Assembly: GCF_963082655.1 (NCBI RefSeq)
Contig: NC_081554.1
Span: 123,913,453-123,977,452, forward strand
Direction of reading: 5' to 3'
Length of the DNA: 64,000 bases
Source: Stomoxys calcitrans
Lineage: Eukaryota; Arthropoda; Insecta; Diptera; Muscidae
Position numbers and translations under genes: made by a program. The first letter of the stretch is position 1; every line of letters begins with the position of its first letter. Shown one piece after another: positions 1 to 10,799 of the stretch. The notes beneath the pieces are model-generated. The model was not told where the DNA came from. It made no database searches and worked only from the letters and a program-made list of their open reading frames with translations.

Positions 1-449
1 CTTTTTCTAAGGAGGGCATTGAAAAAAAAAATATATTACAAATTTATAAATTAGTTAAAAGGTCAACTATGGTTTTTTCTTATATATTTGGTTCTAATTG
101 TTTATGGTGTGACAGATTTTTTTAATCTAAAAAGCAAATTAAACTTTAAACAATTAAAAGCGATACTTTTCTCAATAGCCCTCTGCTATGGATACCACCT
201 GTAAAATTAGTCGAACGGAAAATTTACTCAGATTTAATTGGCAAGTTAAGGTTCTGCAGAAGTTTATAGGAACGTAAAGAAAGGGGAAATAGTAGAATAT
301 CTGCTGTGTGCTTGTCTCGAACTGTCAGGCAAAAGGTGTGTCGCTTTTGGTTCTTTTTCCTTTGAAAAATTATCTGAATTAGTGAATTTGAAAATAAAGA
401 ATTTTTCTTTGCTAGGAGAAACGTAAGCAAATGCAAAATGCAAATTTGG

Positions 450-725
450 CCATCAACATTCCATTATAGAACAATAGCAAACTTCTCACATATCACTGAA
501 TGCTGTCTGATTTAAGTTTAAGCTCAATGATGAGGGGTCTCCATTTTATAGCCAAGTCCGAACGATGTCCCGCAGTGCGACACTAGAAAAGTTTTTACAT
601 GGCTAAGTATCTCACAAATGCCTCCATTATTAGGAGGGAAAATATTTTCTGGCGTATTCGAGAGGTTTCGAACCCATGTGTTCAACATCATAGGAGGACA
701 TGCTAATCACTGCGCTATGGAGGCC
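450..725 (-). mobile_element. tRNA-headed SINE, family S1, diverged copy
   Basis: This is a reverse-orientation copy of the S1 SINE found at 55883-56193. On the minus strand it carries a box-B-like GGTTTCGAACC near 670-685 and a degraded box A beside the right end. It then runs through the conserved body and finishes in the family's terminal GTTC...GGAATGTT segment near 465. The copy is diverged and no target-site duplication is evident. Confidence 0.75.
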
Positions 726-760
726 TTCGTAGCGCAATGGTAAGCAATGCCTTGGCTGAT
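719..760 (+). mobile_element. Partial S1 SINE head, head-to-head with the preceding copy
   Basis: The sequence reads GGCCTTCGTAGCGCAATGG, a box-A-like start of S1 in plus orientation, directly abutting the 5' end of the minus-strand copy at 450-725. It fades within about 40 bases, so only the head survives. Chance extension of the palindromic GCGCTA/TAGCGC pair is a possible alternative. Confidence 0.4.
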
Positions 761-1025
761 AACTTTTTTACGACCTCACATCTCTGTATTATATTTTGAT
801 GAGTTTTTATTTAAGATTAGATAAAATCTTGAAGTTAAGGTGATTCGATAAAAGAAAACCTCACGCACAAAATGATTTTGCTAACTTAGCATGTTCAATG
901 CCAAATAAGTTTCGCTGGTTATTTTCCCGAACAAATAACTTGAATAAATTTTTAACATATCATTTGAACATAGAACAAAACCTATATATTGTATAGAAAA
1001 CCAGATAAGATTAAGATATTCCTTG

Positions 1026-1190
1026 AGCGCACAAGTAACTGAGTTGGTAGCGATGTCGGATTACCATTGTGAGGGTCGTGGGTTCAATTCCCACCGGAAG
1101 CATTGCCGGTTCTATATCATTTCAATGCATAGTAAAAGTTTAAATGAACCGATTCTCAATGCCACTTTAACCTAACCTTACCTAACATAA
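1026..1190 (+). mobile_element. tRNA-headed SINE, family S2
   Basis: The copy is collinear with 36472-36633. It has a tRNA-like head with box A near 1037 and a box B GGTTCAATTCC at 1081-1091 followed by ACCGGAAGC. An unrelated body follows, with a tail of CCTAACCTTACCTAAC. This is a SINE rather than a functional tRNA gene, since the head runs straight into the body and no acceptor stem closes. Confidence 0.7.
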
Positions 1191-1344
1191 ACGTAGAAAC
1201 AGCTTCTGCACATATCATTCATCCATTGCGCAGTTAAGAATATATGACCCATGGCGATATTCATTGAATTTTACATATTTCTTCTGTTTGTTATACACTC
1301 TATTATAGGAGGGGCGACCTAAAAATTGTTCAGTTGTATGTCAG

Positions 1345-1460
1345 GACGATCAGGAATATATGTACTTTATGGGGTCTTAGACGCATATTTTGAGGTATTA
1401 CAAACGGAATGGCGATGTTAGTACTCCCCTATCCTATGGTGGAGGGTATATTAATAAACC
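1345..1460 (-). mobile_element. Family A terminal fragment
   Basis: This is a reverse copy of the family A start: a shared ATATATGTACTTTATGGGGT-type stretch, then GGTATTACAAACGGAATG and the terminal TATGGTGGAGGGTAT. Only about 115 bases remain. Confidence 0.75.
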
Positions 1461-1604
1461 ATCAGAAAATTGAACTTGTTTTGTGTGCCAAAAATCTAGA
1501 TGTAGTTATAACTCATCACTTAGTAAGGCAAACCACACTAACCAGGTTGTTGGATAAACTTATTCAAAGCTATGTATATGCTTTACGACTTACATAGCCC
1601 TAAT

Positions 1605-2225
1605 GGCCAGCTTACTGTGAATTAAGATATTCACACTCAACGTTCTTGCGATGATACCCTACCATCTTACGCATTCTTTTATAGCCCGGATTTTCGTATA
1701 TGGTCGGGCAGCCGGAAACATATCTCAGTCCCTGGTTCCACAATGAATATACCAAAACCTATTTTGCCTTCCAGCTTTGATCCATCCGTGTAGCATGAAC
1801 TACTAGATGGCAACAACTTCTGGAGTTTCGTAGCTCGTGTGGTCTTAGGTATCCGTTAAAAACATTTTTCAATCCATTCAAGTCTCCTATCGTTGCCTCG
1901 ATTACCCCGCTTAGTAGATTTGGGGGATTCTCATCGCCCCACCTACAACATATTCCCGATCCTGTTGTAATATCCTTACGTTTCGTTCACCGAGGCTTAA
2001 TAACCTATAGAGCCAGTGTACCATTATTGGATTAAGGCGCCATTTATAGCCTACATTCCGTCTATATAGCGGCCAAAATCTATAAACCTTCTAAGTATAT
2101 TCCTGGATGTGACACTTTCAGTCTAATTAGATAATTTGATTGTCGAATATCAAAATCGTTCTGCTGAGAAAACATGGTCTATCCAATTGGCGCATGTTTG
2201 CCTTCCTAGTAAACAGGCTCTCAAA
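1605..2225 (-). mobile_element. Degenerate LOA-like LINE fragment (RT end and RNase H)
   Basis: The stretch aligns by eye with 59390-60210 of the better LOA-like copy. Matches include the RNase H start (TGATCCATCCGTGTAGCATGA against TGATCCATCCGTGTAACATGA), the region before it, and the RT tail near 2120-2220. Frameshifts and stops are numerous. It lies in the intron downstream of the growth-factor exon, in the same orientation as that gene. Confidence 0.75.
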
Positions 2226-2396
2226 AAAACCGATTCTTTGGTTTAAATTCGAATGCTAACTCATATTTCAACAACAAAAAAATAAATAGGAAATTAGGAC
2301 AAATGCGATCCATCGCAAAGAGTTTATAAGACTAATTTTTAATTTATTATGACACCCAAATACTTAAGAAAAAAAGTGTAAGTGAGTAAATCGTGC

Positions 2397-2402
2397 ACTT
2401 AC
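2397..2402 (-). other. Splice donor GTAAGT
   Basis: On the minus strand the coding frame runs into GAAGTTG and then GTAAGT, a consensus 5' splice site. The intron would be phase 1, after the first base of codon 291. Beyond this point the frame continues for only 17 residues of hydrophobic, unrelated sequence before a stop, which supports splicing here. Confidence 0.8.
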
Positions 2403-3273
2403 CAACTTCTAGAAAAATAAACTTTTTACTGGTTCGGGCGTAATAATCATCCATATCCTTCTTTGAAGAATCATCATCTTCCTTTTGGATGGTTTGCCCC
2501 TCCAAAATTGGCTTGGGCAAGCTGACTGCTGGTATGTTGGGCTTTTCTTTCAGCCCTAGTTTATCTAGGATTTGCTGCTTAACATACTCAATACGTAGAC
2601 GAGTTAATTCCTCTTCACTTATCATATCCTCATTACGGCTACTTTCACATTTGGGACAACCTATATGTGCAGGTTTTTGGGGTTCTACAATATCTGTAAT
2701 TTTTTCATCGTGTTCCAACAAAGCAGTATCAGTGTTTAAAATATCACCATCGTTGGGATATTCTTGGCTTTCATTAACAGATTCACCGCCGAACACGGTT
2801 TGGTCTTCGTTAATATCATCTTCACCGGTCCCGTAGTCATAAGCAGTCGATAAATGCTGCCACAAACGTGGCATTGCCCGAAGTGTTTCTCGATTGTAAA
2901 CTGTTCGATCCCGTTGGCGATCTTGTAGCAGCTGATCATGCTCTTTGTGATGTTCCATTTGTTGTTTCATGTGGCGTTTTATCCTCTCACCATAGCGCCT
3001 GGAGATTTTCTCCTCCTCCTTATTGTCGCTGTTATGGCGCTGATGTTGTTTCACATGTTTGCGGGCATGGTGTGTCTTGTGGTGATCATGGGTGGGGTGA
3101 TGGTTCGTTAGAGGCTGTGCATGTTGGCGATACTGATATTGTTGTCGCATGTAATGTACCACAGCATTGGAATCACTGCTGTGCTGAGATTTGGCATGAA
3201 GGCGATTGTAGATATTGTTGTTCTCCATGGCCAAAAAGGCCAGTAGAACAAATGTTAAGAAATATTTGGCCAT
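2403..3273 (-). CDS. daw: First coding exon of an activin/inhibin-like TGF-beta ligand (probably dawdle)
   Basis: The exon encodes the N-terminal 290 residues of a secreted TGF-beta superfamily precursor. Residues 1-16 form a hydrophobic signal sequence. Residues 57-90 are His/Lys rich, and 88-125 are charged and probably helical. An acidic, low-complexity linker follows. At 206-209 is CPKC, followed by the helix LRIEYVKQQILDKLGL at 226-241, PNI, and KKFIFLEV at 283-290. That order (Cys pair, RxExVKxQIL helix, PNI, then the II-F strand) is typical of inhibin/activin prodomains. The start has a good context (ACAAAATGGCC). The frame stays open upstream without another ATG close by. The mature cystine-knot domain must be encoded by exons left of the window. 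The symbol is tentative: about 200 residues before CPKC suits dawdle better than the much longer Activin-beta prodomain, but myoglianin cannot be excluded. Confidence 0.8.
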
Positions 3274-3985
3274 TTTGTTGTTGTTGTTATCTAGGTTAGT
3301 TCCCTTTTGCTGATTTGTAATATAACCAATTCGATAGCAAGGCTTATTTGAGTATTTTCGAGTTGTTCAATTTATTTAATAAATTAATCTAAGCGGGTTT
3401 GTTAAGCGGGACCGACTACTTCCTCTATGGGTTATTTTATTTAAATTTTAAACACTATTTCACTTTTACTATCTGTTGGGTAACATTAAAAATCCCAATT
3501 TAGTCTTTTGTCGCTTAAAACACATAGATTTATTTGGTTTTTGCTGATTTGGCGGAATTTTGATTTTTCTTTTACGATATATGTGTGAAGCAAACGTTTT
3601 CTTTCTCACTCTCACATCGGGGATGTCTATTGAAGGAATAAAAAGAAAAAAAAAAGTAAAGGAAATAGATAATTAATGATTTTGAGATTTAATTTAATTT
3701 TAATTTATTGGTTCTATAACTAAGCCAAACTAGTCCTAATGTTACCTTAAATAATTCATACTATTTGTTGTTTCTACTCCATTAAAATAATAACTATTTA
3801 AATAACTTAAATTATAGAGGGGGAAAATAATACAGAAAAATTGACTTCTGAATGACACTACATAAATATTTATTGTCAATAAAATGCAGCCAAAAAGCGG
3901 TCACAACCTTCACAATGCAATCTTCTTAAACACCATTACACGACGTATTATAAGGGTTTTGCATTTCCCGTCATTTTACAAGTTG
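3274..3985. other. 5' flank of the growth-factor gene
   Basis: This is AT-rich sequence without a supported gene or recognisable transposon. It starts with a GTTGTTGTTGTT run just before the ATG (AAC repeats on the sense strand) and should contain the 5' UTR and perhaps the promoter. I could not pick a convincing TATA or initiator pair. Confidence 0.5.
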
Positions 3986-3989
3986 GAGA

Positions 3990-5250
3990 AATAGTATTGT
4001 ATGTGTGGTACCATAATTGGTACCATTCGGTACTTTCATTGCGGATTGAGCTCCAAATTTTGGTACTCAGGTACACTGTAGCAACTAAAATGAGCAACTA
4101 TGTGAAATTTTGAAGATTTGTTCGTTTAGGTATTCAAAAGTACCAAAACGTAACGAAATAGGTGAACTTTCCACAGGGCGAACGGCTAGAGCTAGCTACT
4201 TCAAAATTTCTTACATAATACTGTCATGGAAAATGGAAGTGGAAAGAAATACTTTGAAGAATAATTCTCGAAACGGGAGAAAACTTTCATTTAGTGCCGC
4301 AGTTAGAACCATTTGGTACTTTCCTTACAAATTGAACTAGAGCACTGACATTTGGCATGTAAGTACATTAAGGAAATGCTAGGTGAAAGAATTATTTTTA
4401 AAAATTCTTAAATTTGATACCACAAATAAGCAATTTGGTAAAAAGTATAGTGTTCTTGAAAAAATTGGATAAGCAGCAACAAATCATACCAGAAGTGGAA
4501 GAAAACATACTTTAGCGCTGTAATTGGAACTGTTTAGTAAATTCATTAGGAATTGAGTTAGAGTACCGCAAATTGGGATTCAAGGACACCTAGATAGACG
4601 ACTATACAATTTTTTTCTGAAATCCGCTCACTTAGGCATTTAAACCTAGAAAATGGCGGATTGGTATACAGCTCCCAAAATTGAGATAAAGTTAAACCTT
4701 GACGGTATATATTATATATTGAATTACAGCTCTCAAAATTGGTAAACAGTTGCAGCTTCACAAAATGTTTTGGGAGACCATATATTTTTTTTAAATCAGT
4801 ACATTTAGATACTTAAAGGAACAAAATTCCAATTTCTTTATGGATTTATCAACATCTCTTTAAATTGGGATACATTTATACCTTGACAGCATATGTTGAT
4901 CGACTAGAATTTTTTTTTTTAATTCTTACATTTAGGTACTAAATTCACAGGCGTATCAGGCGAGTACAAGATTTTTTTGAAATTCATACATTTAGGTTCT
5001 GAAACGTACAAAATGGAACGTCCTTTACGGATTAAGTATAGCTCTCAAAATTGGGATACTGGTACATCTTAACAGTATAACTCGGCCGTCTAGAAAATGT
5101 CTCTTAAATTCGAATATTTATGTACTAAAAAGTCCTAATAGCAGTAGTTCTTCGTACTTTCTCTACGGGATGGGGCCGATTTCTGAAATACACTCATTTA
5201 TGACAGAACTTCATAACTTTATAATCTGATTGATCTCCTTGGTTTTCAGA
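3990..5250. repeat. Highly degenerate tandem repeat
   Basis: A motif like ACATTTAGGTACTTAAA followed by a variant of GGAACAAAATTCC and then TTGGGATACNGGTAC recurs about every 100-200 bases (for example near 4125, 4630, 4805, 4935, 4990 and 5105). AAATTG/GAATTG and 'TTTTTTTTGAAAT' blocks lie between. Units are strongly diverged, so no exact period can be given. No coding potential is visible. Confidence 0.55.
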
Positions 5251-5379
5251 AGTTTCTCAATAAAACAGGGGTAGCAAAGTGGATCGGGGTATGCTCGCAT
5301 TTCCATAAAAATAAAAACTAAACGGAGGAAAATATTAGTGTTTACCTATTAGTCAAAGTTTTTGGCCTCAAAAATAATA

Positions 5380-6304
5380 TTGGGTAGCCCAAAAAGTAAT
5401 TGTCGGTAATATAGTAGTAATATAGTCGGCGTTGGCAAATTTTTTCAACGGCTTGTGACTCTGTAATTGCATTCTTTCTTCTGTCAGTTATCAGCTGTTA
5501 CTTTTAGCTTGCTTTAGAAAAAAAGTGCGCGAAATTTTGTTTACATTTGTTTGTTTGGCGTCAATTTTAATATGGGTACCACATGTATTGAAAGAAATTC
5601 ATTTAACAAACCGAATCAACGCTTGTGATATGCACCTTAAACGCAATGAATTCGATCCGTTTTTAAAACGAATCATAACTGGAGATGAAAAATGGATTGT
5701 TTACAACAACGTTAGTCGAAAACGATCATGGTCCAAGCATGGTGAACCAGCTCAAACCACTTCAAAGGCTGATATCCACCAAAAGAAGGTTATGCTGTCT
5801 GTTTGGTGGGATTGGAAGGGTGTGGTATATTTTGAGCTGCTTCCAAGGAACCAAACGATTAATTCGGATGTTTACTGTCAACAATTGGACAAATTGAATA
5901 CAGCCATCAAGGAGAAGCGACCAGAATTGGTCAATCGTAAAGGTGTCATATTCCACCAGGACAACGCTAGACCGCACACATCTTTGGTCACTCGCCAAAT
6001 ACTGAGTGAGCTTGGCTGGGAACTTTTGATGCATCCACCATATAGCCCTGACCTTGCACCATCAGACTACCATTTATTTCGATCTTTGCAGAACTCCTTA
6101 AATGGTAAAACTTTCGGCAATGATGAGGCTATAAAATCGCACTTGGTTCAGTTTTTTGCAGATAAAGGCCAGAAGTTCTATGAGCGTGGAAGGATATCGA
6201 ACAAAATGGCAATTATATATTTGATTAAAGTTCATTCTAAGCTTTATTAAAAATGCATTTACTTTCTTTAAAAAAAAACCGCAATTACTTTTTAGGCAAC
6301 CCAA
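5380..6304 (+). mobile_element. Mariner (DD34D) transposon, internally deleted
   Basis: Terminal inverted repeats begin TTGGGTAGCCCAAAAAGTA and end TACTTTTTAGGCAACCCAA, flanked on both sides by TA (5378-5379 and 6305-6306), the mariner target duplication. The element is about 925 bp, shorter than the usual 1.3 kb, because the DNA-binding part of the transposase is missing. The same ends delimit short derivatives at 53834-54070 and 62166-62403. Confidence 0.95.
5525..6250 (+). pseudogene. Mariner transposase, N-terminally deleted
   Basis: The frame covers the catalytic domain of a cut-and-paste transposase. Visible motifs are TGDEKWI (first Asp), HQDNARPH (second Asp) and SPDLAPSDYHLF (third Asp). 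Exactly 34 residues lie between the second and third Asp, which is the DD34D signature of mariner. Clear homology begins at about residue 21 (VLKEIHLTNRINACDMHLKR). The helix-turn-helix DNA-binding region normally upstream is absent, and the protein is 241 rather than about 345 residues. The first 20 residues come from non-homologous sequence. The C-terminus also seems shortened: after FYERG the usual Leu-Pro-x-Arg-Trp stretch is missing. All three catalytic Asp codons survive, but without the DNA-binding domain it is unlikely to mobilise anything. The SLQNSLNGKTF stretch suggests an irritans-like subfamily, from memory only. Confidence 0.9.
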
Positions 6305-6309
6305 TATTA

Positions 6310-6940
6310 ACTTAAATTATTTAGATTTTCTAATGAATTTTTTGAAAAATTTTCAGACCGATTCGGCTAAAGGCTAAGCTTAAAACTGTTCCCATTTCAA
6401 GGGGCTGCTTAATTTTACAGCCGACACCGGCTGAAATAAATGAAATATGACTTCCTAAGCTGAATTACAAGAAATCTGGAACGTGTAATAAAGGAATATC
6501 CATTATTGAAAATTTTGAGTTTTTTTCTGAATTCTTGCATTGAGAGCTAATCTTGAAAAAGTCGTTTGGAATGTAGTTTTCGTTTCAAAACAATAGCTGC
6601 TTTCATATTATTTTAGAAACTTTTGTTGTTTTATATCGTAAAGCAAGGATGAAGGAATAACTTCACCACTCTATTCGTAGTATATATTTATGCTCTAAAG
6701 AAAATGGAAATAAATCAATAAAACTTATCATTCCCGTAAAAAATTTTCATTTTCTTCAAAAAGGGGAAAATTTCCGGTACTTTTGGCTCTGTAACTCCCT
6801 ATGCCAAACCGTCTCAAACTCACTAAGTCATAATAGTGATGTAGTGGATAATACGTAAAAAACGCTAGTTCAGCCGTACCACATCTTACCAACCATCCAC
6901 CATGTTTTGTGCTAAAAAGGATTGTTTTGAAATAATTAAA
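6310..6940. other. No recognisable feature
   Basis: AT-rich sequence with no supported gene, transposon end or tandem repeat. Confidence 0.5.
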
Positions 6941-6944
6941 CTGG

Positions 6945-7440
6945 GCTGAAGATGTTAAATCGGGGGATCGGACCACAGCGTATCAAAGGGGATCAAAGAG
7001 CAGACGGTTTGGCAGCAAAGGCGAGAGAACTGCCATTGATAAACTTGGCTAATCCGACGCCTTGGCAACAAAATCATATGTAGCACTGTGGAACAGTGGA
7101 ACGATCGGTAGGAGGACGAAAATCCTCGGTTAGATGCGGATCGTGAGAATACGAGGCTGTTACTAAAAGGAAGTAAGAAGCTTTCGGTATCATAACGGGA
7201 CACATAGGACTACGAACGCACTTATGCAGTATAGGTGCGGCTAGGGATAGTATGTGCAAAAGATGATGAAACGATGAGATATTTTCGTTGTGATTGCCCG
7301 GCTTTCGCGGCTAACAGATACCGGCACTTAGATGGGGACTCAATACCAGACTTCTATCACCATGGCATGGAACGAAGAAAATGGAAGATTTTGTGAGTAA
7401 CACGGAATTCCTAACTTTTCGGGGTTAATTTTAAGTATTT
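6945..7440 (+). mobile_element. Degenerate 3' end of a LOA-like LINE
   Basis: Translated in shifting frames, this shows the end of RNase H (KGDQRADGLAAKARELP, the family's G-N-E-x-A-D block) and then the C-terminal Cys/His region. The latter reads MCKR...RYFRCDCPAFAANRYRHL, matching MCRACGEGDETLKHFLCHCPAF...RYRYL of the copy at 59060-59446. Several frameshifts are present. Confidence 0.8.
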
Positions 7441-7495
7441 AGAGCACACAACAACCCAATCATTGGCTTAGTGATGGATCCTAACGTAACCCTAA

Positions 7496-7545
7496 TCGAG
7501 GATGCAGGGTATATAAAATTAGGCCCGCCCAACAAACACATTTTT
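7496..7545 (+). mobile_element. Family A 3' terminus remnant
   Basis: GATGCAGGGTATATAAAATT followed by AGGCCCGCCCAAC resembles the family A end (GGTGGAGGGTATATAAGATT, then CGGCCCGGCCGAAC). Only the last 50 bases are present. Confidence 0.5.
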
Positions 7546-9245
7546 ATTTCTTGTTTAAAAGGGTATATCATAAAAAAAAATTAAAATTTTTCAATAAAAA
7601 ATTTAAAAATGAAAAAAAGGATAATGTTCCACTTTTCCTATTATCATGAACAAAAGCCAAAAAAATGTGTTGGCTCAGAAAAAAAAATAATGCAAAAAAA
7701 AAAAATAATGTAGTCTAATTACAGACTGTCACTGTAACCTAACCTAAACATGTTGATGCAATTAAATAATCTTGAAATAAACTTTCGATTAATTGAAATA
7801 CTTCACTGTCAATTTCAATCACATGGCTATTTGGAGCACAAAAGTATTTCAAAAAAATCTTCTTCAATCCAGTTGGTATTGGTTTTAGGCTTTTTTGTAT
7901 ATAACATTTTAATGGCTTAGTGTTTACTGTAATTACCATTTAATAAATCTCCTCAAGATTGTATTTGTCCTTGGGTGTTTCGTATAAATCCAAATGATGT
8001 TTTTCAAAAATAATCAAACAATATTCTTAATCCGTTTTTCAGGTCAAGTTTCAAATTGCACTATTCCGCCTTGAAAGTTTTGTGTTTATCACAAAAGAAT
8101 TATCACCAAAATTTTTTTAATGTTTTTCTTTTTTACTGTTTTATAAATTTATTTTTCTCAATTAATTGTTTTTAACGACATCATTTTCGAATGCCACCTT
8201 TTTAATTGCTTGAAAGACGTGTGACCACTAATCGATAAGATTGTAATAAAAGCACACCATCATATTTATACAGTAGAGTATTTTTGTTCTTATTAATGTT
8301 ACAGCCGCACAGGAGGCTTTTTTCTCCCTCTCGTCTCAAATATTATTCCAATTAATTTTTCGTTTTTTTTTACGTTCGTTTGTTTTATGACTTAGCGCCA
8401 CACTTATAAGAATTCTGTTCAAAGTTCACATTTACACAGACTTTTGGCGTACGTCAGACAAACGTTTAAGCGATCCGAACGATTCTAATACGGTTTTATG
8501 AAAATGCACGACCCGACAACGGCTAAGGTTTGCGAATATCGGCGAGAGAGCGAGCAAAGCATTTACACTTGACCGGTGGCCGACTGGCATATGAATGAAT
8601 AACAAATGAAATTGTTTAAACAATTTATTTCTTGTGGCTGAACGAACACCCAGAACTCTGCAAATTAAACTGGTCTATTGTCGTCGTTGTTGCGAATTCT
8701 TTGCAGTGCTTCGTGCAGCGCCTTATCTTTGCCAAGCCATATGTTCTCTCTTAACACAACAATTTTACTCTTAAAAACCTTTGCAATAATCGTACTGCTG
8801 CTGTAATCTCTCTTCTTTACAGCGTTAAGAATAATTTTTTTTGTGCCTCGTAATACTAAGCCTAGTTGATTTTTTTTCAATATTTGCTTCCTATGCAAAA
8901 AGAAACCTAAAAATTTCTCGCAAGATTTGTGGCATGTCTTAATTTTCACTAAAATTGCATCATTTTATTGTCAGGGTATTCACATTTTTGTATTACATTT
9001 CAATTTGGGGTTTTCTGTGACACAAAGTGCATTGAATTGAAAGGTTTTGGAGGTGCAAAAAATTAGAATGGAATTGAATGCGAGCTAGGGTGTGACGATT
9101 ATTATGGAAGGAAAAAATCTTAATGGGCGCTTCGCTTTCTGATTCTTGAGGATTTTACTGAGTAAAAAAGTTCTCTAGACCATACGTCTACGGTGTAAAT
9201 CGAGCTTCCCGTTTTTTTCTCATATTTTCTTCAGGTTTTTTTTTT
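7546..9245. other. Unassigned AT-rich region
   Basis: No gene is supported. Near 7725-7755 a short GTAACCTAACCTAAAC could be an S2-type tail. The part around 8430-8640 is less AT-rich, with an open frame of 63 codons on the minus strand, but it shows no recognisable domain. It could be regulatory sequence of a neighbouring gene. Confidence 0.4.
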
Positions 9246-9249
9246 TTTT

Positions 9250-9415
9250 GGATATTTCGGCCTATAACAGCTATCCCATTGAGGTCTTCGATCCAATACT
9301 AAGACAAAAAATTGTAGCCAAGACAATAGTTAAAAACTGTCTAGTACATCGCAAAGCATTGAAAAGCTCCTACAAGCAGTTTTGGCCTTGTGAAAGTGCA
9401 AATTCTTCGTGAGAA
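9250..9415 (-). mobile_element. Inverted partial copy of the 13.4-15.2 kb element
   Basis: This stretch is the reverse complement of 15070-15240 with moderate divergence. Both share GATCCAATACTAAGACA, ATTGTAGCCA(A/C)GACAATAG, CATTG(A/G)AA(A/C)GCTCCT and TTGTGAAAGTGCAAATT, in the same order. It is therefore another fragment of the family whose coding relic is at 13380-14880. Confidence 0.8.
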
Positions 9416-9487
9416 TATTGAAAAATTATATTCAGTTGTTCAAAGCGGAATATTATAAAAATGTTATATTTCTTCTTTTTATTCTAT

Positions 9488-10762
9488 TTTTATACCCTCC
9501 ACCATAGGATGGGGGTATACTAATTTCGTCATTCTGTTTGTGTCACCTCGAAATATGATCGTCATGACATTTTAAGTCGATCTAGCCATGTCCGTCCTTC
9601 CGTCCGTCTGTCTGTTGAAAGCACGCTATCTTTCGAATGAGTTTTTTTTAGTGTAGGTCGGTTGGGATAGTAAATGGGCAAAATCGGTCCATGTTTTGAT
9701 ATAGCTGCCATATAAACCGATCTAGGGTCCTGACCTCTTGAGCCTCTAGGTGGCGCAATTCTTGTCCGATTTGACTGAAAATTTTCACGTAGTGTTTTTG
9801 GTATTTTTTCCAATATCTGTGTTAATTATGATACAAATCGGTTCATAATCTGGTAAAGCTGTCATATAAACCGATCTTGGGTCTTGACTTCTTGAGCCAA
9901 TAGAACGCGCAATTCTCACGTAGTGTTGTGAAATGTTGCTCGTAGTGTTTTGGTATCTTTTCAAATAACTGTGTTAAGTATGGTTCAAATCAGTCCGTGT
10001 TTTAATATAGCTGCCATATAAACCGATATTGGGTCTTGACTTCTTAAGCCTTTGGAGGGCGCAATTATAGTCCGATTTGGAAGAAATTATGTACAACGGC
10101 TTCTCTCGTGACCTTCAACATACGTGTTTAATATTCTCTGAATCGATCAATACCTTCATACAGCTCCCATATAAACCAATCTCCATATTTTGCTTCTTGA
10201 GCCCCTAGTATGATTCAAATCGGTTCATAATCTGGTATAGCTGTCATATAAACCGATCTTGGGTCTTGACTTCTTGAGCCAGTAGAACGCGCAATTCTCA
10301 TCCGATTTGGCTGAAATTTTGCATGAGGTGTTTTGTTATTACTTCCAATAACTGTGTTAAGTATCGGTAGATAACCTGATGTAGCTGCCATATAAACCGA
10401 TCTGGGATCTTGACTTGATCTTGATCTAGAGCCTCTAGAGTGCGCAATTCTTATCCGATTTGGAAGAAATTTTGTACAACGGCTTCTCTCATGACCTTCA
10501 ACATACGTGTCTAATATGATTTGAATCGATCAATAGCTTGATACAGCTCCCATATAAACCGATCTCCCGATTTTGCTTCTTGAGCCCCTACAAGGCGCAA
10601 TTCTTATCCGAATGAACTGAAATATTACACAATATCATATTCTTATTCGAAATTCTTTGTTTGACTTAAAAAGAGATACTGCGCATAAAATTCGACAAAT
10701 GCGATCCATGCTAGAGGGTATATAAGATTCGGCCCGGCCGAACTTAGCACGCTTTTACTTAT
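9488..10762 (+). mobile_element. Family A element (Helentron-like), near complete
   Basis: The 5' end is TATACCCTCCACCATAGGAT. The 3' end carries the inverted partner (here CTAGAGGGTATATA), then the stem-loop TTCGGCCCGGCCGAA and a TTAGCACGCTTTTACTT tail. Between them lie diverged copies of a unit with ATATAAACCGATC, TTGACTTCTTGAGCC and GCGCAATTCTTATCCGATT. No protein is encoded. Confidence 0.85.
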
Positions 10763-10799
10763 TTATTATGTTCTATATATGTATTCAATTTCCTTTTTT

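Noticed and set aside
2489..2836. Plus-strand open frame opposite the growth-factor exon
   Set aside because: It is a shadow of the minus-strand coding sequence; composition and lack of homology argue against it.
8432..8949. Minus-strand open frames of 63 and 94 codons as a host gene
   Set aside because: No recognisable domain, no splice structure and ordinary AT-rich composition; not supportable.
9488..10762. LTR retrotransposon
   Set aside because: No gag/pol, no TG...CA ends and no primer-binding site; the ends are inverted, not direct, repeats.
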